NCBI RefSeq assembly: GCF_006088715.1
Contig: NZ_CP030771.1
Span: 5,404,001-5,468,000 of the forward strand
Source: Streptomyces sp. YIM 121038
GTDB taxonomy: Bacteria; Actinomycetota; Actinomycetes; Streptomycetales; Streptomycetaceae
Length of the DNA stretch: 64,000 bases
Reading direction: 5' to 3'
Positions 45,700-55,083 of this stretch are shown piece after piece. Each line of letters begins with the position of its first letter. The first letter of the stretch is position 1. Position numbers and translations under genes: made by a program. The notes beneath the pieces are model-generated. The model searched no databases, was not told the DNA's origin, and saw only the letters and a program-made list of their open reading frames with translations.

Positions 45700-45927
45700 C
45701 TCGCGGGGGCGCCCCTGACCCGCCCCTTCCCGATTCCTGGGGGCTCCGCCCCCAGACCCCCGCTCCTCAAACGCCGGAGAGGCTGAAAACCCTGCCTCGA
45801 CCGGCGACAGTTCCAGCCCGTCCGGCGTTTGAGGACGAGGCGCGGAGCGCCGATACGGGGGTCCAAGGGGGCGGAGCCCCCATGTTCGGGAAGGGGCGGG
45901 CCTGGGGCGCCCCCGCGAGGGCCCGCC
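45700..45927. repeat. Paired long inverted repeat between convergent genes
   Basis: The left arm (minus) and right arm (plus) each contain the CCGGCGTTTGAGG core (45759-45783 and 45813-45838), a GGGGGCTCCGCCCCC-type hairpin and an AAGGGGCGGG block, in mirror order. The whole can fold over ~200 nt. It probably terminates the exporter and decarboxylase transcripts from both sides. Confidence 0.7.
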
Positions 45928-47340
45928 TCAGTGGTGGAACCCCGTGGCCCCCCTCCGGTCCCGCGTCAGCGGCCCGGGCTGGCGGCGCAGCTCCGGCAGC
46001 AAACGCCCCAGGTCCTCCAGGAACAGCCCCGCCAGGTCCGCGGAGAACCCGTTGCGGCACACCACCCGCAGCACCGCCAGATCCTCCCGGTGCGCGGGAA
46101 AGGTGTAGGCGGGCACCAGCCACCCCCGCTCCCGCAACCGCCGGGCCACGTCGAAGACGTCGTACGCGCGCACGTCGTCCGAGGTCGTGAAGGCGAACAC
46201 CGGCAGCTCGTCCCCGCGCGTGAGGAGCCGGAAGTCCCCGAGGCCCTCGATCCTTCCGGCGAGCCCCCGGGCCACGTCCCGCGAGGCCTGCTGCACCGCC
46301 CGGTACCCGGCACGCCCGAGCCGCAGGAACGTGTAGTACTGCGCGACGACCTGCGCCCCGGGCCGGGAGAAGTTCAGCGCGAAGGTCGGCATGTCACCGC
46401 CCAGGTAGTTCACGCGGAAGACCAGCTCCTCCGGCAGCTCCGCGGGCGTGCGCCACAGCGCCCAGCCGACCCCGGGGTAGACGAGCCCGTACTTGTGCCC
46501 GGAGGTGTTGATCGACGCCACGCGCGGCAGCCGGAAGTCCCACACCAGGTCCTCGTCGAGGAAGGGCGCGACCATCGCCCCGGAGGCCCCGTCCACGTGC
46601 ACGGGGACGTCGAGCCCGGTGCGTTCCTGAAGCGCGTCGAGGGCCGCGCAGACGTCCGCCACGGGCTCGTACGAGCCGTCGAACGTGGAGCCCATGACGG
46701 CGACGACCCCGATCGTGTTCTCGTCGCAGAGCGCGGCCGCGGCCTCGGGGGAGAGGTGGTAGCGGTCGCCCTCCATGGGGACCTGCCGCGCCTCCACCTC
46801 CCAGAAGGTGCAGAACTTCTCCCAGCACACCTGCACGTTCACGCCCATGACGAGGTTGGGCCGGGCCTCCCGGGACGGGTACCGGTCGGCGTTGCGCCGC
46901 GTCCAGCGCCGCTTGAGCGCCATGCCCGCGAGCATGCACGCCTCGCTGGACCCGGTCGTCGAACAGCCCACGGCGGCGGCCGGGTCCGGCGCGTTCCACA
47001 GGTCGGCGAGCATCGCCACGCAGCGCCGCTCCAGCTCGGCGGTGCGCGGGTACTCGTCCTTGTCGATCATGTTCTTGTCCCGGCACTCCGCCATGAGCAC
47101 GCTGGCCTGCGGCTCCATCCAGGTGGTGACGAAGGTGGCGAGGTTGAGCCGCGAGTTGCCGTCGAGCATCAGCTCGTCGTGGACCAGCTGGTACGCCGTG
47201 GAGGGCGGCAGCGGGTCCTGGGGGAGGCGGTGCTTGGGCGGGGCCTCGGTCATGCCCCCCACGGGGTTCGCCTCGCCGAAGAACGGGTTCACGGACAGCG
47301 GGCGCGCGTCGCCCTCGTCGGCGCCACGGTGCAGCGACAT
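45928..47340 (-). CDS. gad: Glutamate decarboxylase (PLP-dependent)
   Basis: 470 aa. The PLP lysine is Lys283 in NTSGHKYGLVYPGVGW. CSTTGSSEACMLAG, VHVDGASGAMVAPF and NPFFGEANP match GadA/GadB. It converts glutamate to GABA and consumes a proton; the role in Streptomyces may be GABA metabolism or acid stress. ATG 47340 has GGGAGG 7 nt upstream. It is divergent from tipA, with a 167-bp gap. Confidence 0.93.
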   Translation of the reverse strand: MSLHRGADEGDARPLSVNPFFGEANPVGGMTEAPPKHRLPQDPLPPSTAYQLVHDELMLDGNSRLNLATFVTTWMEPQASVLMAECRDKNMIDKDEYPRTAELERRCVAMLADLWNAPDPAAAVGCSTTGSSEACMLAGMALKRRWTRRNADRYPSREARPNLVMGVNVQVCWEKFCTFWEVEARQVPMEGDRYHLSPEAAAALCDENTIGVVAVMGSTFDGSYEPVADVCAALDALQERTGLDVPVHVDGASGAMVAPFLDEDLVWDFRLPRVASINTSGHKYGLVYPGVGWALWRTPAELPEELVFRVNYLGGDMPTFALNFSRPGAQVVAQYYTFLRLGRAGYRAVQQASRDVARGLAGRIEGLGDFRLLTRGDELPVFAFTTSDDVRAYDVFDVARRLRERGWLVPAYTFPAHREDLAVLRVVCRNGFSADLAGLFLEDLGRLLPELRRQPGPLTRDRRGATGFHH

Positions 47341-47447
47341 GGCGGTGCCTCCCGGAGGTCGGCTTCCGGGCCCCTCCACGCCCACCCCGGCCCTTGCGGT
47401 CACTGTAAGCGGACAGAACGGGCGCAACATCCGGAGGCATCCTGGGC

Positions 47448-47478
47448 TTGCACCTCACGCGACGTGAGGACCCAGGCT
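47448..47478 (+). promoter_or_regulatory. tipA-type promoter with MerR operator
   Basis: -35 TTGCAC (47448-47453), a 19-bp spacer carrying CCTCACG (47453-47459) / CGTGAGG (47463-47469), and -10 CAGGCT (47473-47478). From memory of the S. lividans tipA promoter, the -35, palindrome and spacer length agree. The long spacer is typical of MerR activators. Confidence 0.8.
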
Positions 47479-47507
47479 GGTCGGTGTCAGAAGGAAAGGA
47501 GACAGCG

Positions 47508-48275
47508 GTGAGCTACTCCGTCGGACAGGTGGCGGCCGTCGCCAAGGTCACGGTGCGCACCCTGCACCACTACGACGAGATCGGCCTCCTCGTGCCCGGA
47601 GGGCGCAGCCACGCGGGCCACCGGCGCTACAGCGACGCCGACCTCGACCGGCTCCAGCAGATCCGGTTCTACCGCGAGCTGGGCTTCCCCCTGGACGAGG
47701 TCGCCGCGCTGCTCGACGACCCCGACGCCGACCCGCAGGAACAGCTGCGGCGCCAGCACGGGCTGCTCACCGAGCGCATCACCAAGCTCCAGGAGATGGC
47801 CGCCGCTGTCGAGACCGCCATGGAGGCGAGACGCATGGGGATCAACCTCACGCCCGAGGAGAAGTTCGAGGTCTTCGGAGACTTCGATCCCGACCAGTAC
47901 GAGGACGAGGTCCAGCAGCGCTGGGGCGCCACGGAGGCGTACGCCGAGTCGCGCCGCCGCACGGCCGCGTACACGAAGGAGGACTGGAAGCGGATCAACG
48001 ACGGCATGGACGCCCTGCACGCGCGCATGGCGGACCTGCTCGGCGCCGGCACCCCCGCCGCGTCCACGGAGGCCATGGACGCGGCCGAGGCCCACCGGCT
48101 GCTGATCAGCGACAGCTACTACGACTGCTCGCACGAGATGCACGCGTGCCTGGGCGCCATGTACGTGGACGACCCGCGCTTCACGGCCACGTACGAGGCG
48201 ATCCGGCCGGGTCTCGCGATCTACCTGCGCGACGCGATCGCGGCGAACACGGAGCGGCACGGACAGCGCTCCTGA
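47508..48275 (+). CDS. tipA: TipA: MerR-type thiopeptide-sensing activator (with internal TipAS)
   Basis: 255 aa. The MerR HTH (SVGQVAAVAKVTVRTLHHYDEIGLL) and coiled coil run to ~residue 108. The TIPAS domain starts at Met110 (MGINLTPEEKFEVFGDFDPD), where GGAGGCGAG precedes an internal ATG at 47835, so a separate ~146-aa TipAS is likely made. Cys207 and Cys214 (YDCSHEMHACLG) match the positions that trap thiostrepton-like antibiotics covalently in TipAL. GTG 47508 has AAAGGAG 6 nt upstream. It activates its own promoter when bound to thiopeptides. Confidence 0.94.
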   Translation: MSYSVGQVAAVAKVTVRTLHHYDEIGLLVPGGRSHAGHRRYSDADLDRLQQIRFYRELGFPLDEVAALLDDPDADPQEQLRRQHGLLTERITKLQEMAAAVETAMEARRMGINLTPEEKFEVFGDFDPDQYEDEVQQRWGATEAYAESRRRTAAYTKEDWKRINDGMDALHARMADLLGAGTPAASTEAMDAAEAHRLLISDSYYDCSHEMHACLGAMYVDDPRFTATYEAIRPGLAIYLRDAIAANTERHGQRS

Positions 48276-48451
48276 GGGGCGCGGGGGCCGAGGAGGGTGC
48301 GGGCCGTGCGCCCAGCGGGATTCGAGCGGTGGAACCTGTCGCTCCCGGCCCGCGTTGATAGCTTTGAGCGGCGTGGCCGAAGCCATCACTACGCACGGCC
48401 CGCCCCGCACCCCCTCCTCCATACGCCTCACACCCACAGGAGCCCGGAACC

Positions 48452-49675
48452 GTGCAGACGCTTGCGCTCGGACCAACCTGGTTGGATCCGGACTACCTGC
48501 TGAACCAGTTCGGTCTGTGGGGCCTGCTCCTCATCGTGTTCGCCGAGTCGGGGCTGCTCATCGGCTTCTTCCTGCCGGGCGACTCGCTCCTGTTCACCAC
48601 GGGCCTGCTGATCACGACGGGCAAGCTGGACACTCCGCTGTGGCTGGCCTGCATCCTGATCTGCATCGCCGCGATCGCCGGTGACCAGGCGGGCTATCTC
48701 TTCGGCAAGAAGGTCGGCCCGTCCCTGTTCAACCGCCCGGACTCCAAGCTCTTCAAACAGGAGAACGTGGTCAAGGCCCACGAGTTCTTCGAAAAGCACG
48801 GCCCGAAGTCCCTGGTCCTGGCCCGCTTCGTGCCGATCGTGCGCACGTTCACGCCGATCATCGCGGGCGTCAGCGGCATGCGCTACCGCTCGTTCATCAC
48901 GTTCAACGTCATCGGCGGCATCCTGTGGGGCGCGGGGGTCACGCTGCTCGGCGCGTGGCTGGGCAAGCACGAGTTCGTGCACAAGAACATCGAGGCGATC
49001 CTGATCCTGATCGTCCTCATCTCGGTGGTCCCGATCATCATCGAGTTCCTGCGGGCCCGTTCGCAGAAGAAGAAGGCGGCCGCCCAGGCCCCGGCGGCGG
49101 CCCCGGCCTCCCCGGCGGCCCAGGACGACACCGCCGCGAGCACCCCCGAGGCCGCGCGCCAGTACCAGCCGCAGCAGCCGCAGTACCCGGGCCAGCAGCA
49201 CCAGGAGCACCAGCACCAGCAGCAGTACCCGGGCCAGTACCCCGACCAGTCCCAGTACCAGGCCCAGCAGCCGCAGTACCCCGGCGGCCAGTACCAGCAG
49301 CAGTACCAGCACCCCGACCAGCAGCCCCAGCACCAGCAGTACGGCGGCCAGGGAGACCACCAGCAGTACGCCGCTCCGTACGAGGGCCAGCAGCAGTACC
49401 AGCCCCAGCAGCCGTACCCCTACGACAACCAGTACGGCAACCAGTACGGCAACCAGCACGAGGGCCAGTACGAGGGCCAGCACGGCGGCCAGTACGCCGC
49501 CCCCGCGGACGGCCAGCAGTACCAGGCCCAGCAGCCCTACCCCCACCAGCAGGCCCCGCAGCAGGGCCAGCAGCACCAGCAGCACCAGCAGCACCAGCAG
49601 CACCAGCAGGGCCAGTACCCGGGTCGGCAGCCGCAGCACCCCGAAGAGCCCCAGCAGGGCCACCCCCGGTACTGA
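48452..49675 (+). CDS. DedA-family membrane protein with long Gln-rich tail
   Basis: 407 aa. Residues ~15-210 are a full DedA/VTT domain: FAESGLLIGFFLPGDSLLF, GDQAGYLFGKKVG and FEKHGPKSLVLARFVPIVRTFTPIIAGVSGM, with helices to the end of the domain. These proteins act in membrane homeostasis, possibly as lipid flippases. Residues ~215-407 are an unusual Gln/Tyr/Pro/His-rich tail (QQPQYPGQ, NQYGNQYGNQ, HQQHQQHQQ). AGGAG precedes GTG 48452. The tail is probably cytoplasmic and disordered. Confidence 0.88.
   Translation: MQTLALGPTWLDPDYLLNQFGLWGLLLIVFAESGLLIGFFLPGDSLLFTTGLLITTGKLDTPLWLACILICIAAIAGDQAGYLFGKKVGPSLFNRPDSKLFKQENVVKAHEFFEKHGPKSLVLARFVPIVRTFTPIIAGVSGMRYRSFITFNVIGGILWGAGVTLLGAWLGKHEFVHKNIEAILILIVLISVVPIIIEFLRARSQKKKAAAQAPAAAPASPAAQDDTAASTPEAARQYQPQQPQYPGQQHQEHQHQQQYPGQYPDQSQYQAQQPQYPGGQYQQQYQHPDQQPQHQQYGGQGDHQQYAAPYEGQQQYQPQQPYPYDNQYGNQYGNQHEGQYEGQHGGQYAAPADGQQYQAQQPYPHQQAPQQGQQHQQHQQHQQHQQGQYPGRQPQHPEEPQQGHPRY
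49160..49672 (+). repeat. CAG-rich low-complexity coding repeat
   Basis: CAGCAG/CAGTAC/CACCAG codons dominate. Local tandem units include CAGCAC CAG (49578-49610) and AACCAGTACGGC (49427-49452). It encodes the DedA Q-rich tail. Confidence 0.75.
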
Positions 49676-49689
49676 CCGGGCAGGACGGA

Positions 49690-51348
49690 CTAGAAGCCGC
49701 GCGTCCGCTTGGCCGCGCGGCGCCCCTGCGCCTCCTGCGGCGGCCGCGGTCCCTTGAGGAAGAGCCGCGACAGCTCCCCGCCCAGGTTCACCCCTATCGC
49801 GATGGCGAGGGCGAGCGCCGCCGCCTTGGACAGCGAGGCGAGTCCCGGGTTGAGGTTGTTGCGGGCGATCTCCAGAAGCCCGAAGTACGTGGCGCTACCG
49901 GGCAGCAGCGGACCGATCGCCGCCGTCACGAACGGCAGCGCGGACGCGAACCGGTAGCGCGAGAGCAACTGCCCGAACAGGCCCACCAGACCCGCCGCGA
50001 CGGCCGTCGCCGCCACCGGAGAGATGTCCCCGGCGCGGGCGAGCGCGCCGAACACGACCCAGGCCACGCCGCCGTTCAGCGTCACGAGCAGCACGGTGGA
50101 TCGTTCCTGCTGGAGCAGGATCGCGAAGGCGCAGCTCAGCGCCATGGACGCGAGGATCTGGACCAGCGGCCGGTCGGTGGAGTGGATCGACGTCTCCGGG
50201 TTGAGCCCCGCGTCCAGCTGCACGCCCAGATAGAGCACGAGCAGGACGCCGCAGACGATCCCGACGATCAGATACCCGACCTCCAGGAGCCGGGCCGCGG
50301 CGGTGATGTAGTAGCCGGTCAGGCCGTCCTGCACGCCCGCGACCAGCGCCCGCCCCGGGATCAGCGCGAACAGACCACCGGTGATCACCGCGGAGGCCCG
50401 TACGTCCGGCAGGTCGAGGAGGCTGATCGCCACGCCCATCGCGGCGGGCGGCATCGCCGCCACCACGAACTGGTAGAACTCCGGAAGCCCGCGCCCGGCG
50501 CACAGCCACGCAAGGCGGTCGCCCAGCATCGCGCCGATCGCCGCCGCGACGAACACCACGACCCCGCCGCCCACGAGCACGGACGCGGCGCCCGCGAGCA
50601 CCCCGCCCGCCGCCGTCAGGGCCCACCCCGGGTAGGGGTGGCGGTTGCGCCGGATCTCGGCGAGGCGCCGGTAGGCCTCCTCCGGGGAGACGTCGACCTC
50701 TTCGGAGCTGATGTCGTCGACGAGCCGGAAGACGGCCTGCAGCCGCGTGTAGTCGGTGCCCCGGCGGCGTACCGTACGCGACGCCGTGACGGGGTCGTCG
50801 ACGAGCGAGGGCTGGTGCGAGATGGCGATGAGCGTGAACGTCACGTTCGGCTCGCAGCGGTCCAGGCCGTACGCGCGCGTGACGGCGAACATCGCCGCCT
50901 CCACGTCCTCGGCGCCCTCGCCGCCCGCCAGCAGCAGCTCCCCGATGCGCAGCGTCAGGTCGAGCACGCGCGGCACGGCGGGCCCGGACTCGTCCTCGTG
51001 CCGCTGCGTGGCCTCGGGGGCCGGGCGCTCGGCGACCGGGGTGCGCAGCATCGTGCGCATCCGGTCCTGCCAGGGCGCCTCCTTGGTGAGCCGGACCACC
51101 GGCACACCGCCCGGCGGCGTGAAGGCGGGCGGCGTCTGCCGTCCGTCGTACGCCTGCGGCGTGGTGAAGGCCGAGGACTCCTTGTCCTCGGGCGCGACGG
51201 GGATTCTCAGCCCCGTGGGGATCGTGAACTCCGAGGACGGATGATCCTCCTCCGGCGCCGCCGTCTGCTCGACCCCGCCCACCGGGGCGAAGGCGCTGCG
51301 CGCCTCGTCCGACTGCGGCTTGCGGTCCTCGTCCTCCGGGTCAGCCAC
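49690..51348 (-). CDS. Threonine/serine exporter-family protein (ThrE-like, fused halves)
   Basis: 552 aa. The N-terminal ~110 residues are acidic and disordered. A ThrE/YjjP domain (LDLTLRIGELLLAGGEGAEDVEAAMFAVTRAYGL, ~130-300) continues into a ThrE_2/YjjB-type helical domain (to ~540), about ten membrane helices in all. The family exports threonine and serine in Corynebacterium. GTG 51348 has GAGGGGAAGC just before it. Confidence 0.85.
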   Translation of the reverse strand: MADPEDEDRKPQSDEARSAFAPVGGVEQTAAPEEDHPSSEFTIPTGLRIPVAPEDKESSAFTTPQAYDGRQTPPAFTPPGGVPVVRLTKEAPWQDRMRTMLRTPVAERPAPEATQRHEDESGPAVPRVLDLTLRIGELLLAGGEGAEDVEAAMFAVTRAYGLDRCEPNVTFTLIAISHQPSLVDDPVTASRTVRRRGTDYTRLQAVFRLVDDISSEEVDVSPEEAYRRLAEIRRNRHPYPGWALTAAGGVLAGAASVLVGGGVVVFVAAAIGAMLGDRLAWLCAGRGLPEFYQFVVAAMPPAAMGVAISLLDLPDVRASAVITGGLFALIPGRALVAGVQDGLTGYYITAAARLLEVGYLIVGIVCGVLLVLYLGVQLDAGLNPETSIHSTDRPLVQILASMALSCAFAILLQQERSTVLLVTLNGGVAWVVFGALARAGDISPVAATAVAAGLVGLFGQLLSRYRFASALPFVTAAIGPLLPGSATYFGLLEIARNNLNPGLASLSKAAALALAIAIGVNLGGELSRLFLKGPRPPQEAQGRRAAKRTRGF

Positions 51349-51478
51349 CGCTTCCCCTCGCTCCCTTCCATGCGCCTGAACCGGCGCGCCGCTCTCGCGG
51401 ACGTCGTCACCCGCCGTGGGGGTTCCTCAATTGATCATTGCCGTTTTCGCTCGTCTCAGTATGCGTCCGGGCACACAA

Positions 51479-51516
51479 ACGGGCCGTGCGACCCCAGGAG
51501 GGGTCGCACGGCCCGT
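51479..51516 (-). terminator. ppa terminator
   Basis: Perfect 17-bp stem (51479-51495 / 51500-51516) with a 4-nt loop, 15 nt past the ppa stop codon. On the minus strand it is followed by TTGTGTG. Very strong hairpin. Confidence 0.85.
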
Positions 51517-51531
51517 CGGTGTACGTGAGGC

Positions 51532-52023
51532 TCAGTGGCCGCCGTTGCTCTGGAAGCGCTTGTACGAGGCCTCGATCTCGGCCTCGGCGTCGGCGCGGCC
51601 GACCCAGTCGGCGCCCTCGACGGACTTGCCCGGCTCCAGGTCCTTGTAGACCTCGAAGAAGTGCTGGATCTCCAGGCGGTCGAACTCGGACACGTGGTGG
51701 ATGTCGCGCAGGTGCTCGACGCGCGGGTCGGAGGCAGGAACGCACAGCAGCTTGTCGTCGCCGCCCGCCTCGTCGGTCATCCGGAACATGCCGATCGCGC
51801 GGCACTTGATGAGGCAACCGGGGAAGGTCGGCTCGTCCAGGATCACCAGGGCGTCCAGCGGGTCGCCGTCCTCGCCCAGGGTGTTCTCGACGAAGCCGTA
51901 GTCCGCCGGGTAGCTGGTGGACGTGAAGAGTCGACGGTCCAGGCGGATGCGGCCGGTCTCGTGGTCGACCTCGTACTTGTTCCGCGAACCCTTCGGAATC
52001 TCGATGGTGACGTCGAACTCCAC
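51532..52023 (-). CDS. ppa: Inorganic pyrophosphatase (family I)
   Basis: 163 aa, [69 protein letters not shown]. It has the conserved acidic metal site ([11 protein letters not shown]) and the KDLEPGK segment. It hydrolyses pyrophosphate to drive biosynthesis. GTG 52023 has GGAGGAG 6 nt upstream; the earlier in-frame ATG lacks a Shine-Dalgarno. It is divergent from dacB. Confidence 0.96.
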   Translation of the reverse strand: MEFDVTIEIPKGSRNKYEVDHETGRIRLDRRLFTSTSYPADYGFVENTLGEDGDPLDALVILDEPTFPGCLIKCRAIGMFRMTDEAGGDDKLLCVPASDPRVEHLRDIHHVSEFDRLEIQHFFEVYKDLEPGKSVEGADWVGRADAEAEIEASYKRFQSNGGH

Positions 52024-52108
52024 GGGTGGCTCCTCCATGATCAGCACATACTTCGGGTGGTTAAGTGTCCCTCACGCAGATGTGTGATCGCGAAAGGGGC
52101 AGGTCGTC

Positions 52109-53632
52109 GTGGACGAGCGCATGACTTGGCGGTGGCTTCGGCGGCCGCTGCCGCTGCTGCGGCGGCTTGCCGTCGGGCCTGCCGGACAGCTCCGGACAGC
52201 CAAGACGTGGCAGGTCACGACGGGCTCCGCCGCCGTGGGCCTCGCCGTCGCGGCCGTGGCGGTCACCGCGGCCGGGCCCTGGGACTCCTCCGGTCAGCGT
52301 ACGGCGGAGCGTCGCTCCGCCGCCTCTCAGGAAGCCGGGGGTGGCGCAGATCACCTCGGCTTTCCGGGAATGCGGGGCCCGCAGGCCGCTCCGAGCGCCC
52401 CGGCCGTGCTCGCCGGGCTCGGCGCCCCGGCCCGCGCGAAGCCGGGCGGCAAGGCGCTCTCCGACGTCCTGGACCCGGTCCTGAAGGACCGGGCGCTCGG
52501 CCCCGAGCGGGCCGCGGTCGTCGTCGACGTCACCACCGGCAAGCGCCTGTACGGCGAGCGCGCGGGCGACGCCCTGACACCCGCCTCCACCACGAAGATC
52601 GCCACGGCGGTGGCCACGCTCTCCGCCGTCGGCCCCGACCACCGGCTCACCACGCGGACCGTCCTCGAACCCGGCTCCCGCAAGGTCGTCCTCGTCGGCG
52701 GCGGCGACCCCACGCTCACCGCGCGCAAGGAGGGCCGGTACGTGACGGGCTTCGCCAGCCTGCGCGCCCTGGCCGACGACACGGCCCGCGCCCTGAAGAA
52801 GCGCGGCACCAAGGGCCGGGTGACGCTCGCCTACGACACCTCCCGGTACGCGGGCCCGGCGCAGCACCCCATCGGGCCGAACGAGAACATCACGCCGGTC
52901 AGCCCTCTCATGGTCGACGAGGGCCGCCTCGACGACTCCACCTCGGGTCCCGCCCCGCGCAGCACCGACCCGGCGGCGGACGCCGCGCGGAAGTTCTCGG
53001 ACCTGCTGCGCGAGCGGGGCGTCGACGTGCAGGGCGACCCCGCCCGCGGCGAGGCCTCCCCGCGCGCGGGCAAGCTGGCGCGGACCTCGTCGCCCGCCCT
53101 CTCCGTGCTCGTCGAGCGCATGCTGACCCACAGCGACAACGACATCGCCGAGGCCCTCGCGCGCGAGGCGGCCAGGGCGAGCGGGCAGCGGCCGAGCTTC
53201 GATGGCGGCTCCCGGGCGATCCGCGCCCGCCTGAAGAAGCTCGACCTCCCCTTGTCGGGGGCGAAGTTCGCCGACGGCAGCGGCCTCGACCGCGAGGACC
53301 GGCTCAGCGCGGACCTGCTCGCCGCGCTGCTCGCCCGCGCCGCCGACCGCGGCCACCCCGAACTGCGCTCCGTGGTCACCGGCCTTCCCGTCGCGGGCTT
53401 CACCGGCACCCTCGTCGACCGCTACCCGAAGGGGTCGCCGGGCACGGGCCTGGTCCGCGCCAAGACCGGCACGCTCACCGGTGTCAACGCCCTGGCCGGC
53501 ACGGTCGTCACCGCCGACGGGCGGCTCCTGGCCTTCGCCTTCATGACGACGGGCACGACGGACGCGGTCGGGGCCCAGGCGGCCCTGGACGCCATGGCCT
53601 CGGCGACCGCCGCCTGCGGCTGCGCCCCGTAG
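52109..53632 (+). CDS. dacB: D-alanyl-D-alanine carboxypeptidase/endopeptidase (PBP4, peptidase S13)
   Basis: 507 aa. An N-terminal signal anchor (SAAVGLAVAAVAVTAAG, ~39-55) and an Ala/Pro-rich linker precede the penicillin-binding domain: SxxK in PASTTK (Ser near 161), SxN in HSDNDIAEAL (~341) and KTG in RAKTGTLTG (~452). It trims peptidoglycan side chains outside the membrane. GTG 52109 follows AAAGGGGCAGG. ATG 52121 is an alternative. Confidence 0.93.
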   Translation: MDERMTWRWLRRPLPLLRRLAVGPAGQLRTAKTWQVTTGSAAVGLAVAAVAVTAAGPWDSSGQRTAERRSAASQEAGGGADHLGFPGMRGPQAAPSAPAVLAGLGAPARAKPGGKALSDVLDPVLKDRALGPERAAVVVDVTTGKRLYGERAGDALTPASTTKIATAVATLSAVGPDHRLTTRTVLEPGSRKVVLVGGGDPTLTARKEGRYVTGFASLRALADDTARALKKRGTKGRVTLAYDTSRYAGPAQHPIGPNENITPVSPLMVDEGRLDDSTSGPAPRSTDPAADAARKFSDLLRERGVDVQGDPARGEASPRAGKLARTSSPALSVLVERMLTHSDNDIAEALAREAARASGQRPSFDGGSRAIRARLKKLDLPLSGAKFADGSGLDREDRLSADLLAALLARAADRGHPELRSVVTGLPVAGFTGTLVDRYPKGSPGTGLVRAKTGTLTGVNALAGTVVTADGRLLAFAFMTTGTTDAVGAQAALDAMASATAACGCAP

Positions 53633-53641
53633 CCGCGTTCA

Positions 53642-53669
53642 CCGGGCCCGGCGCCGCCGCCGGGCCCGG
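53642..53669 (+). terminator. Hairpin after dacB
   Basis: Perfect 11-bp stem CCGGGCCCGGC / GCCGGGCCCGG with a 6-nt loop, 9 nt after the stop codon; no T-tract. Confidence 0.6.
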
Positions 53670-53712
53670 CCGAAGGGCGCCCCAACCCGGTACGCGCGCG
53701 CGGCCGACCACG

Positions 53713-53724
53713 TACCGTTGACAC
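53713..53724 (+). promoter_or_regulatory. -10 box for a leaderless protease mRNA
   Basis: TACCGT (53713-53718) lies 6 nt before ATG 53725. Confidence 0.55.
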
Positions 53725-54846
53725 ATGACGAGCCTCGGTGGTGCGGAGATGGTCGACTGGAATCTCGCGGTGGCGACCGCGACCCGGCTCGTGCGGCCGG
53801 GCCCGGAGGTGAGCCGGGACGAGGCCCGCGCCGTGGTCGCGGAGCTGCGCCGGCACGCCAAGTCCTCGGAGGAGCACGTCCGTTCCTTCACCAGGATGGG
53901 TACGGACGCGACACACGACACACCCGTGCTCGTGGTCGACCGCGCGGGCTGGGTCCGGGCGAACGTGGCCGGGTTCCGGGAGGTCCTCAAGCCCCTCCTG
54001 GAGAAGATGAAGGACCGGCGCGGCGGCGGCCCGGGCGGCGCCGTACTCGGCGCGGTCGGCGGCAAGGTGACGGGTGTGGAGCTCGGCATGCTGCTCTCCT
54101 TCCTCGCGTCCCGCGTCCTCGGCCAGTACGAGACCTTCGCCCCCGCCACCCGCGAGCTGCCCGCCGGGGCGAACGGCGGCGGCAGGCTCCTCCTCGTGGC
54201 GCCGAACATCGTGCACGTGGAGCGCGAACTGGACGTCGACCCGCACGACTTCCGCCTCTGGGTGTGCCTGCACGAGGAGACGCACCGCACCCAGTTCTCG
54301 TCCGTGCCGTGGCTGCGCGACCACCTGGAGAGCGAGATCCAGGCCTTCCTCGGGGAGACCGAGGTGGACCCGATGACCGTCCTCGAGCGCATCAGGGAGG
54401 CCGCGCAGAGCCTGGCGGGCGGCCGCCCGGAGGCCGAGGAGGACGACGGCGGCCGCTCCTTCGTGGACCTGGTGCAGACCCCGACGCAGCGCGAGATCCT
54501 GGCCCGCCTGACGGCCGTGATGTCCCTCCTGGAGGGCCACGCGGACTACGTGATGGACGGCGTCGGCCCCGGTGTCGTGCCGTCCGTCGGCGAGATCCGC
54601 GAGAAGTTCAAGGAGCGCCGCCAGCGCGGCGCCAGCCGCCTCGACCAGGCCCTGCGCAAGCTCCTCGGCCTGGACGCCAAGCTGCGGCAGTACCGCGACG
54701 GGGAGCGCTTCGTGCGGGCCGTCGTCGACGAGGTCGGCATGGACGGGTTCAACCGCGTATGGACCTCTCCGAACACGCTTCCCACCAAGGCGGAGATCGC
54801 CAAACCAGCGGACTGGGTCGCGCGGGTGCACCGTAAGGCAGACTGA
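53725..54846 (+). CDS. Zinicin-like zinc metalloprotease (DUF2342, F420-associated family)
   Basis: 373 aa. The zinc site is HEETH (His183, His187) in CLHEETHRTQF, with further conserved segments HLESEIQAF and LEGHADYVMDGVG. It has a long helical N-terminal region and no signal peptide. The family name reflects co-occurrence with F420 genes; the substrate is not known. It lies two genes before hpt and upstream of tilS. Confidence 0.88.
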   Translation: MTSLGGAEMVDWNLAVATATRLVRPGPEVSRDEARAVVAELRRHAKSSEEHVRSFTRMGTDATHDTPVLVVDRAGWVRANVAGFREVLKPLLEKMKDRRGGGPGGAVLGAVGGKVTGVELGMLLSFLASRVLGQYETFAPATRELPAGANGGGRLLLVAPNIVHVERELDVDPHDFRLWVCLHEETHRTQFSSVPWLRDHLESEIQAFLGETEVDPMTVLERIREAAQSLAGGRPEAEEDDGGRSFVDLVQTPTQREILARLTAVMSLLEGHADYVMDGVGPGVVPSVGEIREKFKERRQRGASRLDQALRKLLGLDAKLRQYRDGERFVRAVVDEVGMDGFNRVWTSPNTLPTKAEIAKPADWVARVHRKAD

Positions 54847-55083
54847 GCGAACAGATGCGGCCGACGGCAGGAGAACGCCCCCGTTATCACCCGTCCGAGG
54901 GACCGTGAGCCATGGGTAGGCGTGCAATGCTCGGGTAACGGCTCGGTTCTGTCACCATCGACACACTCTCAGTGACCGATTGTGTGGGGATCATGGGATC
55001 CGTACCTCGCGACCCCCACGCGAGGGCGCTGAGTGACAGCCCCGAGGCTCACCCCCCGAACTTCATGAAGGGAACCAACCGGA

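Noticed and set aside
49160..49672. CRISPR or non-coding satellite
   Set aside because: The repeat keeps one reading frame continuous with the DedA domain and codes for a Q-rich tail.
54847..55083. Small gene between the zinc protease and tilS (for example GTG 54972)
   Set aside because: The frame runs on through tilS in another phase without domain content or a good Shine-Dalgarno.
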